Source: Dipteris shenzhenensis
Lineage: Eukaryota > Polypodiophyta > Polypodiopsida > Gleicheniales
Direction: 5' to 3' (one strand)
DNA length: 64,000 bases
NCBI GenBank assembly: GCA_047967505.1
Contig: CM106538.1
The notes under the pieces were generated by a model. That model was not told the origin of the DNA. It searched no databases and was given only the letters and a program-made list of their open reading frames with translations. Every line of letters starts with the position of its first letter. Position 1 is the first letter of the stretch. Positions 20,627 to 32,609 of the stretch are shown one piece after another. Position numbers and translations under genes: made by a program.

Positions 20627-22950
20627 TTTTTATAGTGTTGCAATATTAGGTACACCTTTTCTTGTTTATCTAATAGTGTTGTAGTATCAAGTACTATTTT
20701 TTTATTAGTGTTGTGCACAGTATTAAGCAAAAAGGAGTGTTGCAGTATTCTTGTTTATCTATTAGTGTTGTAATATCAAGTAGAAAGGAGAGAGAAAAGG
20801 AGGGGAGTTCTACTAAAACAACTGGTTGTATTCAAGGGTGCAAAGTGGAACCATTAAGGCAACGTATCAACTTTATATAAGTTAAAGAAGAGGAACAATA
20901 CAAGTAGCAATGCAAGCACCCAAGAACTTGCCATAGCCTTTAACTTAATTGAGGCAAAAAAACTTTTTTGCTTACACAATGCCTATTTTGCAAAAAATAG
21001 AGATAAAAACTGTGCAACATTTGTCAATATGGAGCTTGAGGGGTCCCCCTTAGGGATAAGGGCCATATTGACAAACAATTTGACAAAAATTTATCATGTG
21101 TTTGTCAATATGGCCCTTGCCCCTAACATAGTATGTTGATATAGTATTGATGCTGGCATAGTACTGACGAGATTGATATGTTTATAGTACTAATGCTGAT
21201 ATGCTGATGTAGTACTATTTTATTAGTATTGTAAAACTAACAAAGTGTTAAATCAACATTAATATGCTGATTAGCACTAATGCTGAGTTGCTGATTAGTA
21301 CTAGTGTTGATATGTTGATTTGGTAGTAATTTATCGTTACTAAATCAACACTAATATATTAGTAATAAATTTAGGACTAAATTAATCATGAAAATGGTAA
21401 GGATATATTAGTACTAAATTAATCATAAAAAGGATGGTTCATCATTTGGATGGATGCAAAGGCACCTGAGGTGTATATTATTGATGGAGAAAGGTGATGC
21501 TATTGGTGGGGTGGCAAGTTCTATGTTATAGCTTGTCGGGCTCGATTGTTAAGTACTAGCCAAAAATACCTGTGATGTGAGACGCAAAATAAGTAGTGCC
21601 ACAGTGGCATGGAATCTTCATTTCTTAGAGTGGACTTGAAAGACATTCATTCAATGAAGAGACCTCCAACATAAGCATCTCCTTTTTGTTGGAAGCTATG
21701 CTAAGTGTTGAAAGAGAGCCAAAATGCTCACTCTTAGCAATTTAACATTCAAAGTACAACACGTCAATGAAGAGAGCCAAAATTCTCACTCCCATCCCTC
21801 CAAAACTGAGAGTCCACTTTTATGGCTCCTTTGGAACATTGCACACATCACATGTGCACTCCCTGCAATGGTGGTTGGACTCCCTACAAGGCATGACTTC
21901 GATAAAAAGAGGCAATTTTACTAAGGAGTGCTCATCATCTATAGGTCCTGCTACGGCACAGTGCGTGCATGAAAGGGAAAAGCAAAAAAATTGCTTCTGC
22001 CCTACATGCAAGCATGGTTCAATTCCAATTCTAGCGATGAAGAATGTGGATGTTCCTCTAGTGGTGTGTTTGCTCAAGCTAATGGAAGAGATGGGGAGGA
22101 TCTACCAAGTGTCTTTTGAATGATCCTTGCCTTTCGTTGATATATTCAAAACTTGCAAGCTCGATATTCTCGAGTGAAGTTGGAACTTGGGAGAATGCAT
22201 CATAGACGTGATCATAGACGTGATCTTTGAAATCTTGAGAAAAGGTCTAGTAATTGGGAGGCCAGTGATTGGGCTTTGTTCTCCCATGTTCTCTATTCCT
22301 AGACCTTGTTATGTTTACCTCTATGCTAATTTCTAGTCATAGCATAAGAGATTGGTTTCATTGCTACTTAGAAGGTGAATTAGCTGATGCATTTGGGCTA
22401 ACTGTTCATTGGTTGATGCATGTAGGCCCAAAAGTTTTATATCAAAGCAGTAGATGCCCTTGATAAGGTTCAAGACAACCTTAGGAAGGACTTTACTCTT
22501 GCAAGTGAGCATCTGGCTATTACACATAAAATTTGGAATATCTTTCTTGAACCTCAAGGTGTTGTTTCCCCCTCTCAAGGTGGACGAAAGGAGTGAAGAA
22601 CCCATTCTACTTACCCTATTTTTCTTACCTCGACCTGCATGCTGCTATGCCCCCATTACCATGGTTGACCTCGCCTCATCTTTTGTTTTGCTCCTTTGAA
22701 ACGAGATGTACATACGATGAAGTCTTTTTGGTATGTAATAAAACAGCCCTCTTTTTATCTATTGTCCATCTTCTAGAATCAAGATCTATAGCTTAAAACT
22801 TTAGGGAACATGATATACTCTAATAACATAAATATGAATGTAGCAACTTTGTAATGGGCTAACTAAAAGGATTGCATCTTTCTCAACATCAAGAAAAAAC
22901 ACTCTTATAACTTGATCAATACGTCTTTTGTATGAAACACTAGATACCAA
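20623..22950. other. No recognisable gene
   Basis: It includes a small AT-rich repetitive block (about 21115-21420) with TAGTACTAATGCTGATATGCTGAT-type motifs, resembling the larger array at 24.9-26.5 kb. Confidence 0.45.
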
Positions 22951-23079
22951 TTGTAAAGTAGTACTAAATCAGTTAAAAAACATGATGAAAACTGTACCAT
23001 ATCAAAGTGTGACAAAAGAAGTACTAAAATGAAAGTGTTTGATGTCCAAGTTGCATTTTCATATAGTTCTCTTTACTAT

Positions 23080-23770
23080 CATGTAGACCTCATAGCAAAA
23101 TGTTTGCCAAAATCACTTCATGCACCTTCGAGGGGACACAATACGTTGTTTTATGTCCTTTAACCTTGTGCCTTACTTGCAGCATTTGCACTATAGAAGG
23201 TGGTGCCTCATCACATAGGAAATAACTGCTTCTAGTAGATAGTTTGGCATAGAAGATTCCATAGACCACTTTATCTCGGTGCCGCGCTCTTCCCTCTGCC
23301 TTCACCTCGCACAGAGATTGATGAAAGGAGCTTTTGCAAAATGGTCACCCATCTCAAGCATGTCTGCCAGCAGCTGTTGGTCTACTATCTTATCCTCTAT
23401 GTCTCTTGCATTCAGCCTATGCAAGATCCATGTACCTGCATGAGATAGATTGGTGCACTTGTCCCGTGATCCATCCATGCATAATGAAAAAAATCAAGAT
23501 AAAGCTATGATCCAGGTCTTTTACATGGGATCTTTGTGACTAAAACCCAATATGTAGTGTGTTGACCAAATTCCTTTGATGGTCTTGGCAATCCCATGCT
23601 TTAGTCTTGCGTACATCACCCACCTTTACTTCCACGAAGAGTCTTTTATTCACATCTTCTCCCATATTCCAAGTCAACCAGTCCACAACCTCATGAGCAT
23701 TTTGTAGCTTCACACCATTTTGCATCCAATTGTTAAGCGATTAATGTAGGCTTTCTCCCTACACCAGCAC
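23080..23770 (-). pseudogene. Decayed minus-strand ORF, family not recognised
   Basis: Read from high to low coordinates, one register carries protein-like text: VMYARLKHGIAKTIKGIWS, then YILGFSHKDPM, then NLSHAGTWILHRLNARDIED, then KAPFINLC, passing at least four stops (TGA, TAA, TAA, TGA) with no sense-disrupting gap between them. A neighbouring frame continues with KAEGRARHRDKVVYGIFYA. The stop types match the C-to-T pattern seen elsewhere. It may belong to the same unit as the 26.5-27.1 kb remnant. No function assigned. Confidence 0.35.
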
Positions 23771-24929
23771 TGTCATGTTCTCCCTTGCCATGTCCACTAC
23801 TACTTAAAAAATCTCCACATCATTCAAAGAGAAATACCTAGCACAACCAAAAGAGGAAGATGTTTGTTATATGGCATGTCAAAATGTGCAACATCTTCAT
23901 AGTGATGTAGAAAAAAACAAGGACCTATTGCAAACACCTTACCTTGCAACAAAGTAAAATGGGCGTGCTACCTTGAACTAAGATGATGCCCATCTGAACA
24001 AACCCAATGTCTTTTCAACTTCGGGACTTTGGATAGTAGCCATTGGTAGTAGAGGATAAAGCAATGTTGCATGAATAGTGTATCATGATGTTTGTCATTT
24101 GAAATGTAAAATATGGATTGAGCTTTATAATCTCTACCATCTCCCAATAATAGCAAATCTGAACGATGAAGGTACATTGGTCATTATGCCAATGCATTGA
24201 TTGGATTTCATTTTGCACTTTAAAAGTATAGTTCTCTACAAAATCAATGCTAACACAACTACATCCTCTGGAAAGATTTTGATACTCTTTAAATTAACTA
24301 TAGAAGTTGTCCATGATAAAGACTTTTAAGTGGTGCTCGAATTGTTGGATGATGTTGGATGGAGCAGTTTCCTTGTATACAAGTTTGATTTTTGTCTTTT
24401 GATTCAGTGACATACTCATATGTCTTCCACCTTATCAATGCACCATTTGCATCATTCAACTCACATGGGCAAAACAAAGGTTTTGGGCATTATTCACATT
24501 TGCAACGTAAGCAGTCAAGGTTATGCCATTCAGTATCGTCTTTCTTTGGACATACTAAAATGACATCCACATTTCAAATATAGAAGAGTAGGTGCTAGTG
24601 TAGGCAACACATGTTTCTTCTCATGCTAGCCTACAACCTTGCATAAGCAATCACACATTGGCCCATGCAAAGAATATCTTGTCTTAGGGCATTCACTGCT
24701 ACTTGCAACAAATCTATCCTTGCATGATAAATGCAGCAGTAAGTATTCCTTTCCTTTAGTTTTTGAACATAGTATGGCTTAAGATTCTAACATGCGTGGA
24801 AGCCAATGTTTACCTTCAAATCAATCTCTCTGAAATTCATGAAGAATTCAGCCTATGCATTCAATCATCAAATATTCTATCAGCAAAGAAAGGGTTGTGC
24901 AGGGAAGAGAATAAGTATTTATGACTCTT

Positions 24930-26530
24930 AAATAGTACTATTTATAGTATTGCTAAAAAGCCTATAGATATACACATTTAGACGTGATACTATGCAAAGA
25001 TTTTGCAGCAAAATTACTTGGATTGCACAAAATTATAGATACCACCTATTACAGTTTGGAGACAGAAAATATCTTTTAAATTCCTCTTTTTGATCATGAT
25101 CTTATTATAATGGACACGGTATTCTTGTATTAGGAAATATTTATAATTTCATTAAAGGCCGATGTGTACCACAAGCATGAAAGTGGTACTTAGCTAAATA
25201 GTACTAAATATGATAGAGGTACATAAATAGTACTAAGTAATACCTAAGTAGTACCTAGAAAGTAGTGCTAAGAGTATGATAATAGTACCTAAATACTACT
25301 AAAGATGACAATGCTTCCCACATATTACTAAAGTCTAAATAGTATAATGACAATGGTAATGTGCATTTGAGAGTATGACAATAATACCTAAATAGTACTA
25401 AATATCATATGAGAGTATAATGACAATGGTAATGTGCATTTGAGAGTATGACAATAATACCTAAATAGTACTAAATATCATATGACAATGGTACTTAGTA
25501 GCCGAGAGTATGATAGAAGTACCTAAATAGTACTGAGTAGCATATGAAAATGGTGAGAGAATATGATAGTAGAGCCTAAATGGTACTAAATAGCATATGA
25601 TAGTAGAACCTAAATGTAAGAGAATATGACAGTAAAACCCAAATGGTACTAAATAGCATATGATAGTAATACTTAAGTATCATCTCATATAATATGATAG
25701 TACTAAATGGTACAAAATAGCATATGATAGAAGTACCTAAATAGCACTAAATAGTATTGAGTAGCATATGATAGTGGTGAGATAATATGACAGTAGAACC
25801 TAAATAATATGACAGTAGAACCTAAATAGTACTAAATAGCATATGACAGTAATACTTAGCATCTCAGAGAATGTGATAGTACTAAATGGTACAAAATGGC
25901 ATATGATAAAAGTACCTAAATATCATTAAATAGTTGTGAGTAGCATATGACAATAGAACCTAAATAGTACAAAATAGCATTTGATAGTAATTCTTAGCAT
26001 CTTCGAGAATATGATAGTACTAGATAGCATATGACAAAAGTATTAAAATAGTACTAAATAGTACTAAATAGCACTAAATAGTATTGAGTAGCATATGATA
26101 GTGGTACATAGCATCTAAGAGTATAAGAATACTACCTAGATAGTACTAAATAGTATTGAGTAGCATATGACAATGGTACATAGCATCTGAGAGTATGAAA
26201 TAGTACTGAGAGTAGCATATAACAATGGTACATAGCATCTAGGTTTATGATAGTAGTACTAAATACCATATGACAGTGGTTAGTAGAACCTTAATAGTGT
26301 CAAATAGTACTAAATAAAACTAGCACATGACAGTCTGAGAGTATGTAACTAGCATATATCAATTGCATACTAAATAGTACTAGTACTCATAAGATGTATC
26401 AAATAGTAGTAAGTAGTGGCACTAGCATATATTATAGTGACAATCTAATGATGTTTAGTACTAAACACTATTCAATAAAACTAGATAGTTTAAATATTAC
26501 TAAATAGTACTAATAGTTCTAGTACTTGTC
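24930..26530. repeat. AT-rich minisatellite built on TAGTACTAAATAGCATATGA
   Basis: About 1.6 kb of diverged tandem copies of roughly 45-60 bp. The core combines AATAGTACTAAATAG, CATATGA(C/T)AGT and (A/G)TACCTAA. The copies vary in length and order. No coding content. Confidence 0.85.
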
Positions 26531-26559
26531 AAGTAGAGGATGATGCACCTCTGAAAAAT

Positions 26560-27070
26560 AAGGCTAATGTACCTTTGTAAGCTCCAAGTAGTGGGTGGGA
26601 GGTCATGCATATTGATTTGGGCTAACCCCCTACTTGCAAACATCCTTCTTGTTTGGAGACACCCTAGCGTTGTTTGTCCAAAAGTCATGACAGAATTAAC
26701 CAACTTAGAACTTGCTTGTGCCTCCAACTTCCATTAGGCCATTTGAAATTTTCTTCTCTTATGTTGACACGACCATCTTAAAATTACGTGGTTGAATACC
26801 AAGGTCTTTAGACAATTTGATATCGCAAGCACGTTGCATGCATTTAATAACACCCCAGGACATCTTCAAGTTATCAATTGCCATTGATATTGACTCCTTT
26901 GGAAATTCTATCTTGTTCACAACCTCTTTCATGTCTAGATGTCATATAATCCTGGTCAAAATGTCTGCCTTTGCACTCAAGTCAAGTTTTAGGTCACTTG
27001 TTTGAAATGTCTCACAATCGCCAATATCATATGTTGCATGCTCCATTTGGATAACTTTAATAGAGATGAG
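26560..27070 (-). pseudogene. Decayed minus-strand ORF remnant
   Basis: Protein-like text in one register: YDIGDCETFQTSDLKLDLSA, KADILTRII (then TGA), LDMKEVVNKIEFPKESISMA, IDNLKMSWGVIKCMQRACD. Further broken frames reach about 26560. No family recognised. It flanks the AT minisatellite on the side opposite the 23 kb remnant, so both may be exons of one decayed gene. Confidence 0.35.
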
Positions 27071-27547
27071 CAAGATTCGTCTTCACTTTACAAAACTGTG
27101 TTATATGGTTGGGCTGATGGTATGACATCAAGGTCAGACTCCACTCCATTTGAAATCAAAGCATAGATCCTGCACACAAACTTTCAATGGCTACACTTCG
27201 ATGATCTATCTTGCACACAAATGAGGGACTCGGATGCTAATCTTGATAGCTTAATAAATGGTGACACGAAGTATTGATGAAATAGTACAAGCATGATTGG
27301 TGAAGAAATATCATGTATTGGAAAGAGAATATTGCATCTGTTGAAAATTCTAGTGCTTCTTAAACAGCAAGAATTAGTGACCTTGACATGTGTGTAAGAG
27401 AAAGATTAAAAGAGGGGGAGTGTAGAAAGCAACAAGAGAGGGATCTATGCGAGATAATGATAGAGGGATTGGAAGGTTGCTAGTGAGAGAGACTGGCGAC
27501 ATTAAGAGAGACTAGAGAGAGAGAGATGAAGCCTACAAGAGAGACTG

Positions 27548-27596
27548 GAGAGAGAGAGAGAGAGAGAGAGAGACGAAGCCTGCGAGAGAGACTAGA

Positions 27597-27674
<78 letters not shown>
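27548..27674. repeat. (GA)n microsatellite in two blocks
   Basis: 27548-27572 and 27601-27674, separated by an imperfect GAAGCCTGCGAGAGAGACTAGAGATG unit that also occurs just upstream. Confidence 0.97.
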
Positions 27675-27678
<4 letters not shown>

Positions 27679-27860
27679 TATTAAAGGCTTCAGAAGGTCA
27701 ATGGGTCTATGAGACTGTGAAAATCCTGGTGCAAAGAAGTTGTGTTGGTGGAGCTACTAATAGAGCATCCACACCAATGCAAAATGCAAAAAATGCAGAA
27801 TGGTAGTACTAAGTACTAAGTTGGTGGTCGACTATATATCAATCTCATCATCATAGGACA

Positions 27861-30330
27861 TCAGGGTGGATGAGGCAATGGAGGCATGAAATCGGCGATA
27901 GTGTGTTGTCGGCCACTCATAAGTGTGGCCCTGGCACATCTCCAGGTCATAGCTCTGCATCTAACGAGGGCTACAATAACCCCTGTCAGTCGGGCTCTAA
28001 CTCTAAATAGGGAGGAGATATCCCTAAGTATAATCTGCATGTCAACCCTCTGTCTGACCTGTCGGGTCACTTGCTCTAGTTTCGGGTCATGTCGAGGCCT
28101 CGTCTCTTGGGGGTCCATGTGATCTGGCTGAAAAAACTCCATGATAGAGCTTTTGATAGGGATCAACCAAGGAAGAAATTTGCTCCTATCTCCATGCTCA
28201 AAGTATCCTCTCACAGTGTCTGAGTACCTCATGAATAAAGCCTGCCAACCACCTTTGGTCTGGGTAGAAGAGGAATCGGGCCAAAACCCCGGGCCAAAAC
28301 CCCATGGCTATCTCTAAAGAGGCTGTAAAAATGCCCTTGGATCTCATAGTAAAGAGGACACCTGAAGATGAAGTGCTCCTCTATCTTAACCTCCTGCATT
28401 GCACATAATGGGCATATGTGCCTTAGGCGCTCTGCTCTGTCGCTCTCGATACAAAGTCTATGTGAAGAGACCCAGAACTACCTGAGAGAGATGCTCAGTG
28501 AGTAGATCTGTGTGTATCCTGGTGGGTCAATAAAACCCTCCTCTATGATATGTATAGGTGTAAGAAATTCTCACGAATAAGTTAGTTGACCTCGTGTGAT
28601 AGGAGGGGAGAAAACGGAGCGTCCATGCTATATTGGAAGGGAGGGAGTCTATCCATATGGAGCCCCAGTTGCTCAAACCATCTCTCTGTGCATGCATACA
28701 AGCATCTCTCTCTGGTCCCCTCCTGTTGAAAGGGCCACAGAAGAGGACAGTGCTAGACATGGTAGCCCACTGCACCCAAAATTATAGTCCCCATACTTCC
28801 TGACTTGGTACAAATACATGATGACCTGAAAAGTAGCATCTAGCTATATAATGGGGATGACACAAACTCAGCCTGAATGATCTAGTGAGGAATGGATGGC
28901 TTACCGAGAATCATCTGTGATAACATGAGAACTTGTAGTCGCTCCACACAAGCCCACCCTGTATCCGACAAGTCTGGCCCCCAACAAGGGTTGCCATATA
29001 TCCCCATCCTAGGCAGACCAAGGAGTCAAAAAGCAATCCCTTGGTCTGTGGATCTTGAAAGTGTGATCGAAATCACTATCTCTCTAGTCTAACCAATGAA
29101 GCATATCCTCTGTCTAAGCATGCCTACATCACGGGTCTCATGGTGAAGATGGATCCCAAGAAGACAACCCCAAGATACGTGTAAGATGAAACTATCTCAA
29201 CAGGTGACCCATTAAATGTGAACTACTCTTGGTGCATGACGGCTTGAGAAGTATTGAAGATCATCATCTTGGTTTTACCCAAGTTGACCTTCAAATCATG
29301 AGACTCACAAAAGGGCTGTTGTGTGTTAAGGTGTCTCTGGAACCCCTTTGCTGAAGAGCCACATCATCTGCATAAAGCAATATCCAGATTAACATGCCCA
29401 CAAGAGAGCAACCAACCCCCCTATGTTTGCATCACTGTCTCAAGCTTGTCAATGTAGAGGCCAAAATAGGGTAGGTGATAATGGACACCCTTGTTTGACC
29501 CCAATAGTGCTCATGATCTCATCTGTCCACCTAGATCCTATTCGGACTTTGCTTGAAACTCTCTTGTAAATTGCCATGACAGCCGAGATGATCTCCTGGT
29601 CATAACCCAAATCCTATAGGCACTGTTTGAGACAGGCTCTTGGAACCATGTCAAATAATTGCGAAAATCCACAAAGCAATATTAAACCCTCTGCTTCTGT
29701 GCCCTCGCCTCCTTGATGATGCACTTGAGCATGAGAATGTGGTCCATGGTTCCATGATCATGTCGGAATCTAGCTTGTCCTGTTGCTCTACATCCTTGGC
29801 ACTCCGCAACTCTACTGACCTCGGGATCAAGCACTAATGCATAAATCTTGGACATGACATGTCCAATCATAATGGTCATGTAATTCTCTGGGCTCATGGG
29901 ATCCCCTACCTTTTGAATGGGTGAGATAGTGTTAATGGTCCAGGTGCATGGAAACCCCAAACAAACAGCTTCATTAAACAGTTTTGCTAAGATCAGTGCT
30001 AAGAGGTTAATCCCATATGCAATGAACTCAATGCATAGTCCCTCATGATCCTTCACTCGGCCATTATGAAGTTTCATTGCAGCATCCTTTACCCCCCCTT
30101 AGTGAAAAGGGTGCAGGATGTGGGATGTGGCATATATGAGAGGTTAAGGATGGGCTAATTTGGGATGTTATAAAGTGTGTGTGCATAATTATACCAGACC
30201 TGAGTGTCAGTGAGTGGTGAGGGGGACCATCCCTCTAGAAATCTCCGCCAAAAGTCCTTAGAGTTGTTATAAAACAAAAAGTTTAGTAATTCCTCCTCAT
30301 TTTGGCGAACAAAATCTTAAGAATCCTTGA
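27861..30330 (-). mobile_element. Non-LTR retrotransposon (LINE) fragment, reverse transcriptase region
   Basis: The minus strand from about 30330 gives FLEGWSPSPLTDTQVWYNYA. The RT fingers/palm region follows at about 30077-29680: LAKLFNEAVCLGFPCTW, then ENYMTIMIGHVMSKIYALVL, GQARFRHDHGTMDHILMLKC and IIKEARAQKQRV. Downstream are a SAKGF/HLNTQQ-like stretch and SYTYLGVVF, then a long degenerate C-terminus to 27861. Many frameshifts and stops are present. The catalytic loop is degraded and no intact endonuclease is seen upstream. The call is secure at the level of LINE. The clade is not determined. Confidence 0.75.
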
Positions 30331-31161
30331 TGTGCTGGGAAGGATCCCTCATTTTGCAAAATACTACTACACTATTTAGTACTAAATGGCTTCTGAGAAC
30401 TCCACCATTTTTTGCCAAAAAGATTACCTTTTACATACACCGTAGTGTGCTTTCACCCTAATTGAGAAACTAGGTCTTTCAATTTGGTTACACTTCAAAA
30501 ACATGATGGGAGAGTTGAGGCAACAAGTGGAGGGTCTATATCAAACTTTGGTCCTGGATGGAATAAAGAAATAGGAAAGGCAGGTCATTTCCAATATAAC
30601 ATTACCCTCCACTAGTCAATATTATACTAAGTTTACCTTATCCTTCCATGTCACTAGCTAAAGTTCTCTCTGATAGGGCCCGTTCCTGAGTCCAAATTTT
30701 TGTAGTGTAAACTTTGATCTAGAACCACCTTACAATTAACCTAGTTTTTGCCTCCTTTTCTTCATTCACACACATTTTGAATTCATGGATGGGCATTATA
30801 TGGCTAAGGTAGACAAGTGGCATGAGCAAGAAAGATAGAGAGTGCAAATATGTTTAGTCTGAGAGAGAGACTAAGAGAAACACTTGCGGCATTCGATTGG
30901 TGACTTTCTACGCTACTTCAATGGCTCACAGAATAGTGTTATGCAACTTGGTTTCTTGAAAGTTATTATATTTCTCCCTTAAGGGGACTCAATGCTTTAC
31001 ATATTGGGCTACATCATGGAGAGGTTAAAAGGCTAACTGCTTCAACTCTCTTAGCATGTGTAGGACCGAAACTGCAATCTTTACATTGACCTCCATCTAG
31101 CTACCAAACTATGTCTCATGACCCTCTTGCCACTTGCCTCCATAATGGAGGACGGCTTCCT
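30331..31161. other. No recognisable gene
   Basis: Intergenic sequence without a supported feature. Confidence 0.4.
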
Positions 31162-31405
31162 CTTTTATAGCTTTTTGGCCAAATGTCCACCTAGATTCCC
31201 TTGTTCACTTATAGCTTGAGCCTGGATTTCCTTAGCCGTCCCTATCCTAACACCCTTGTGCCGCCATCATCTCGATTGTCATGCTCTACAATGCATGTCA
31301 ATCTTCAGCACCATGTCTTTCATTTCACTTCCACCTCCCATCTTCTTGGGTTTACTGCTTCACTTGGCTGGGGCTTTGGCCTTTTTGTCTTCATTGGTCA
31401 CTTTT
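31162..31405 (+). repeat. Dispersed repeat, copy A
   Basis: It shares the order of blocks with 36600-36870 at roughly 75-80% identity by eye: CTTTTATAGCTTTTTGGCC, CCACCTAGATTCCCT, CTCGATTG(T/C)CATGCTCT and TTGCTTCACTTGGCTGG-type text. Confidence 0.65.
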
Positions 31406-32600
31406 GTCCCTCACTTGTTTCCTCTATTAGATGAGGCAGCAAGATCTGTAGGCTGACCACAGACTAAGAAAGCAGAATTGTACACCATCTCTAGCAAGAA
31501 ATAGTATTGAACTGATGGCAGATGATGTCAACACAGTGTACAGACTGTACAAATACTTGCAGGCTATAGTCAAGGCTGTTTTGGTCTTAGAAAGGATTAG
31601 GACAAAGGTAGATCTAGGACAAGAAGAAGGATCAAGGATTGTGGTACTTTTTGCATAGTTTAGGGTAGCATAGGGGCAGATCTATGTCCCTAACCTTGGT
31701 TGGTATAGCCTAGGCTAGTGGTTGGATGCCAAGTGGTTAGGTGGGCCAGCAAAAGGGCCTCCAAATGCATGACTTGGAGGTCATTTATGGGCTGATCCCC
31801 AGTTGGCTTACTAGGCTACTGGCTTGCCCAAGAACACCCTATTGGGTCGATAGTTTTGGAAGGGCCTTGAGCCCTACAAAAGGGGTCCTTTGGGTCCCCT
31901 TTAGGCATCACTTTGAGCAATAGATCTAGAGCAAAAAGGAGCATACTAGGTTTCCTTAGGCCTACATCTAAGAGGTGAAGGACGCATACAGGGCTACAAA
32001 CTCAGCTCAAGAGAAGTTGCCCACTAGGTTGACTACTTGGGCAGTAAGGTGGAAGGATCACTAGACAAAGAGTTCACATAAGCTTAGAGGAACATGCTAG
32101 CTCAGAGATCTAGGAGTGCCAAGTAGATAGTAGGGGAGATTTGGTAAGATCAAAGGAGCATGGCTTGTAAGAATTTACATCTCTTTTGTATTTTCTTTGG
32201 CTCTGGACAGGGATGCGCCTCAGATTCATACAATCCATACGACTGTGTAGGCTGCAATGCATTGTATATTGCCTTGAGAGTTGTGCTAGTAGCATCATAC
32301 ACTACCTCAAGATGCATGCATGCATTAGCATTGCCTCAAAATGCATGTAAGAGTTGAAGGAGCAGCAGGAGAACAGCAATAGGAGAACAACAATAAGAGC
32401 CCAAAAGTGCAACGAAAACTAAGTAAAAAGATCCTGCTAGGCCTACTACGTGCAATGCCACAAAGAAGTACTTGGTTGCTCGGTTATTGCAACAACATGA
32501 TAAAAAACCCTTGATACATGTAAGGGATACGATGTCCCACACTTGGCACCTCTTGCCAAAACCATAAAGTCCTTCTGAAAATTTCAACTTTGAAAACCAG
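31406..32600. other. No recognisable gene
   Basis: Between dispersed repeat copy A and the minus-strand copia fragment. No domain seen. Confidence 0.4.
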
Positions 32601-32609
32601 CATCATCTA

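Noticed and set aside
20521-20730. ORFs of alternating Ser-Leu or Arg-Glu across the CT repeat (also at 58 and 62 kb)
   Set aside because: Direct translations of dinucleotide microsatellites.
24930-26530. Possible CRISPR-like array
   Set aside because: Units vary in length and sequence and there are no constant repeats with unique spacers. This is an AT minisatellite in a plant nuclear genome.
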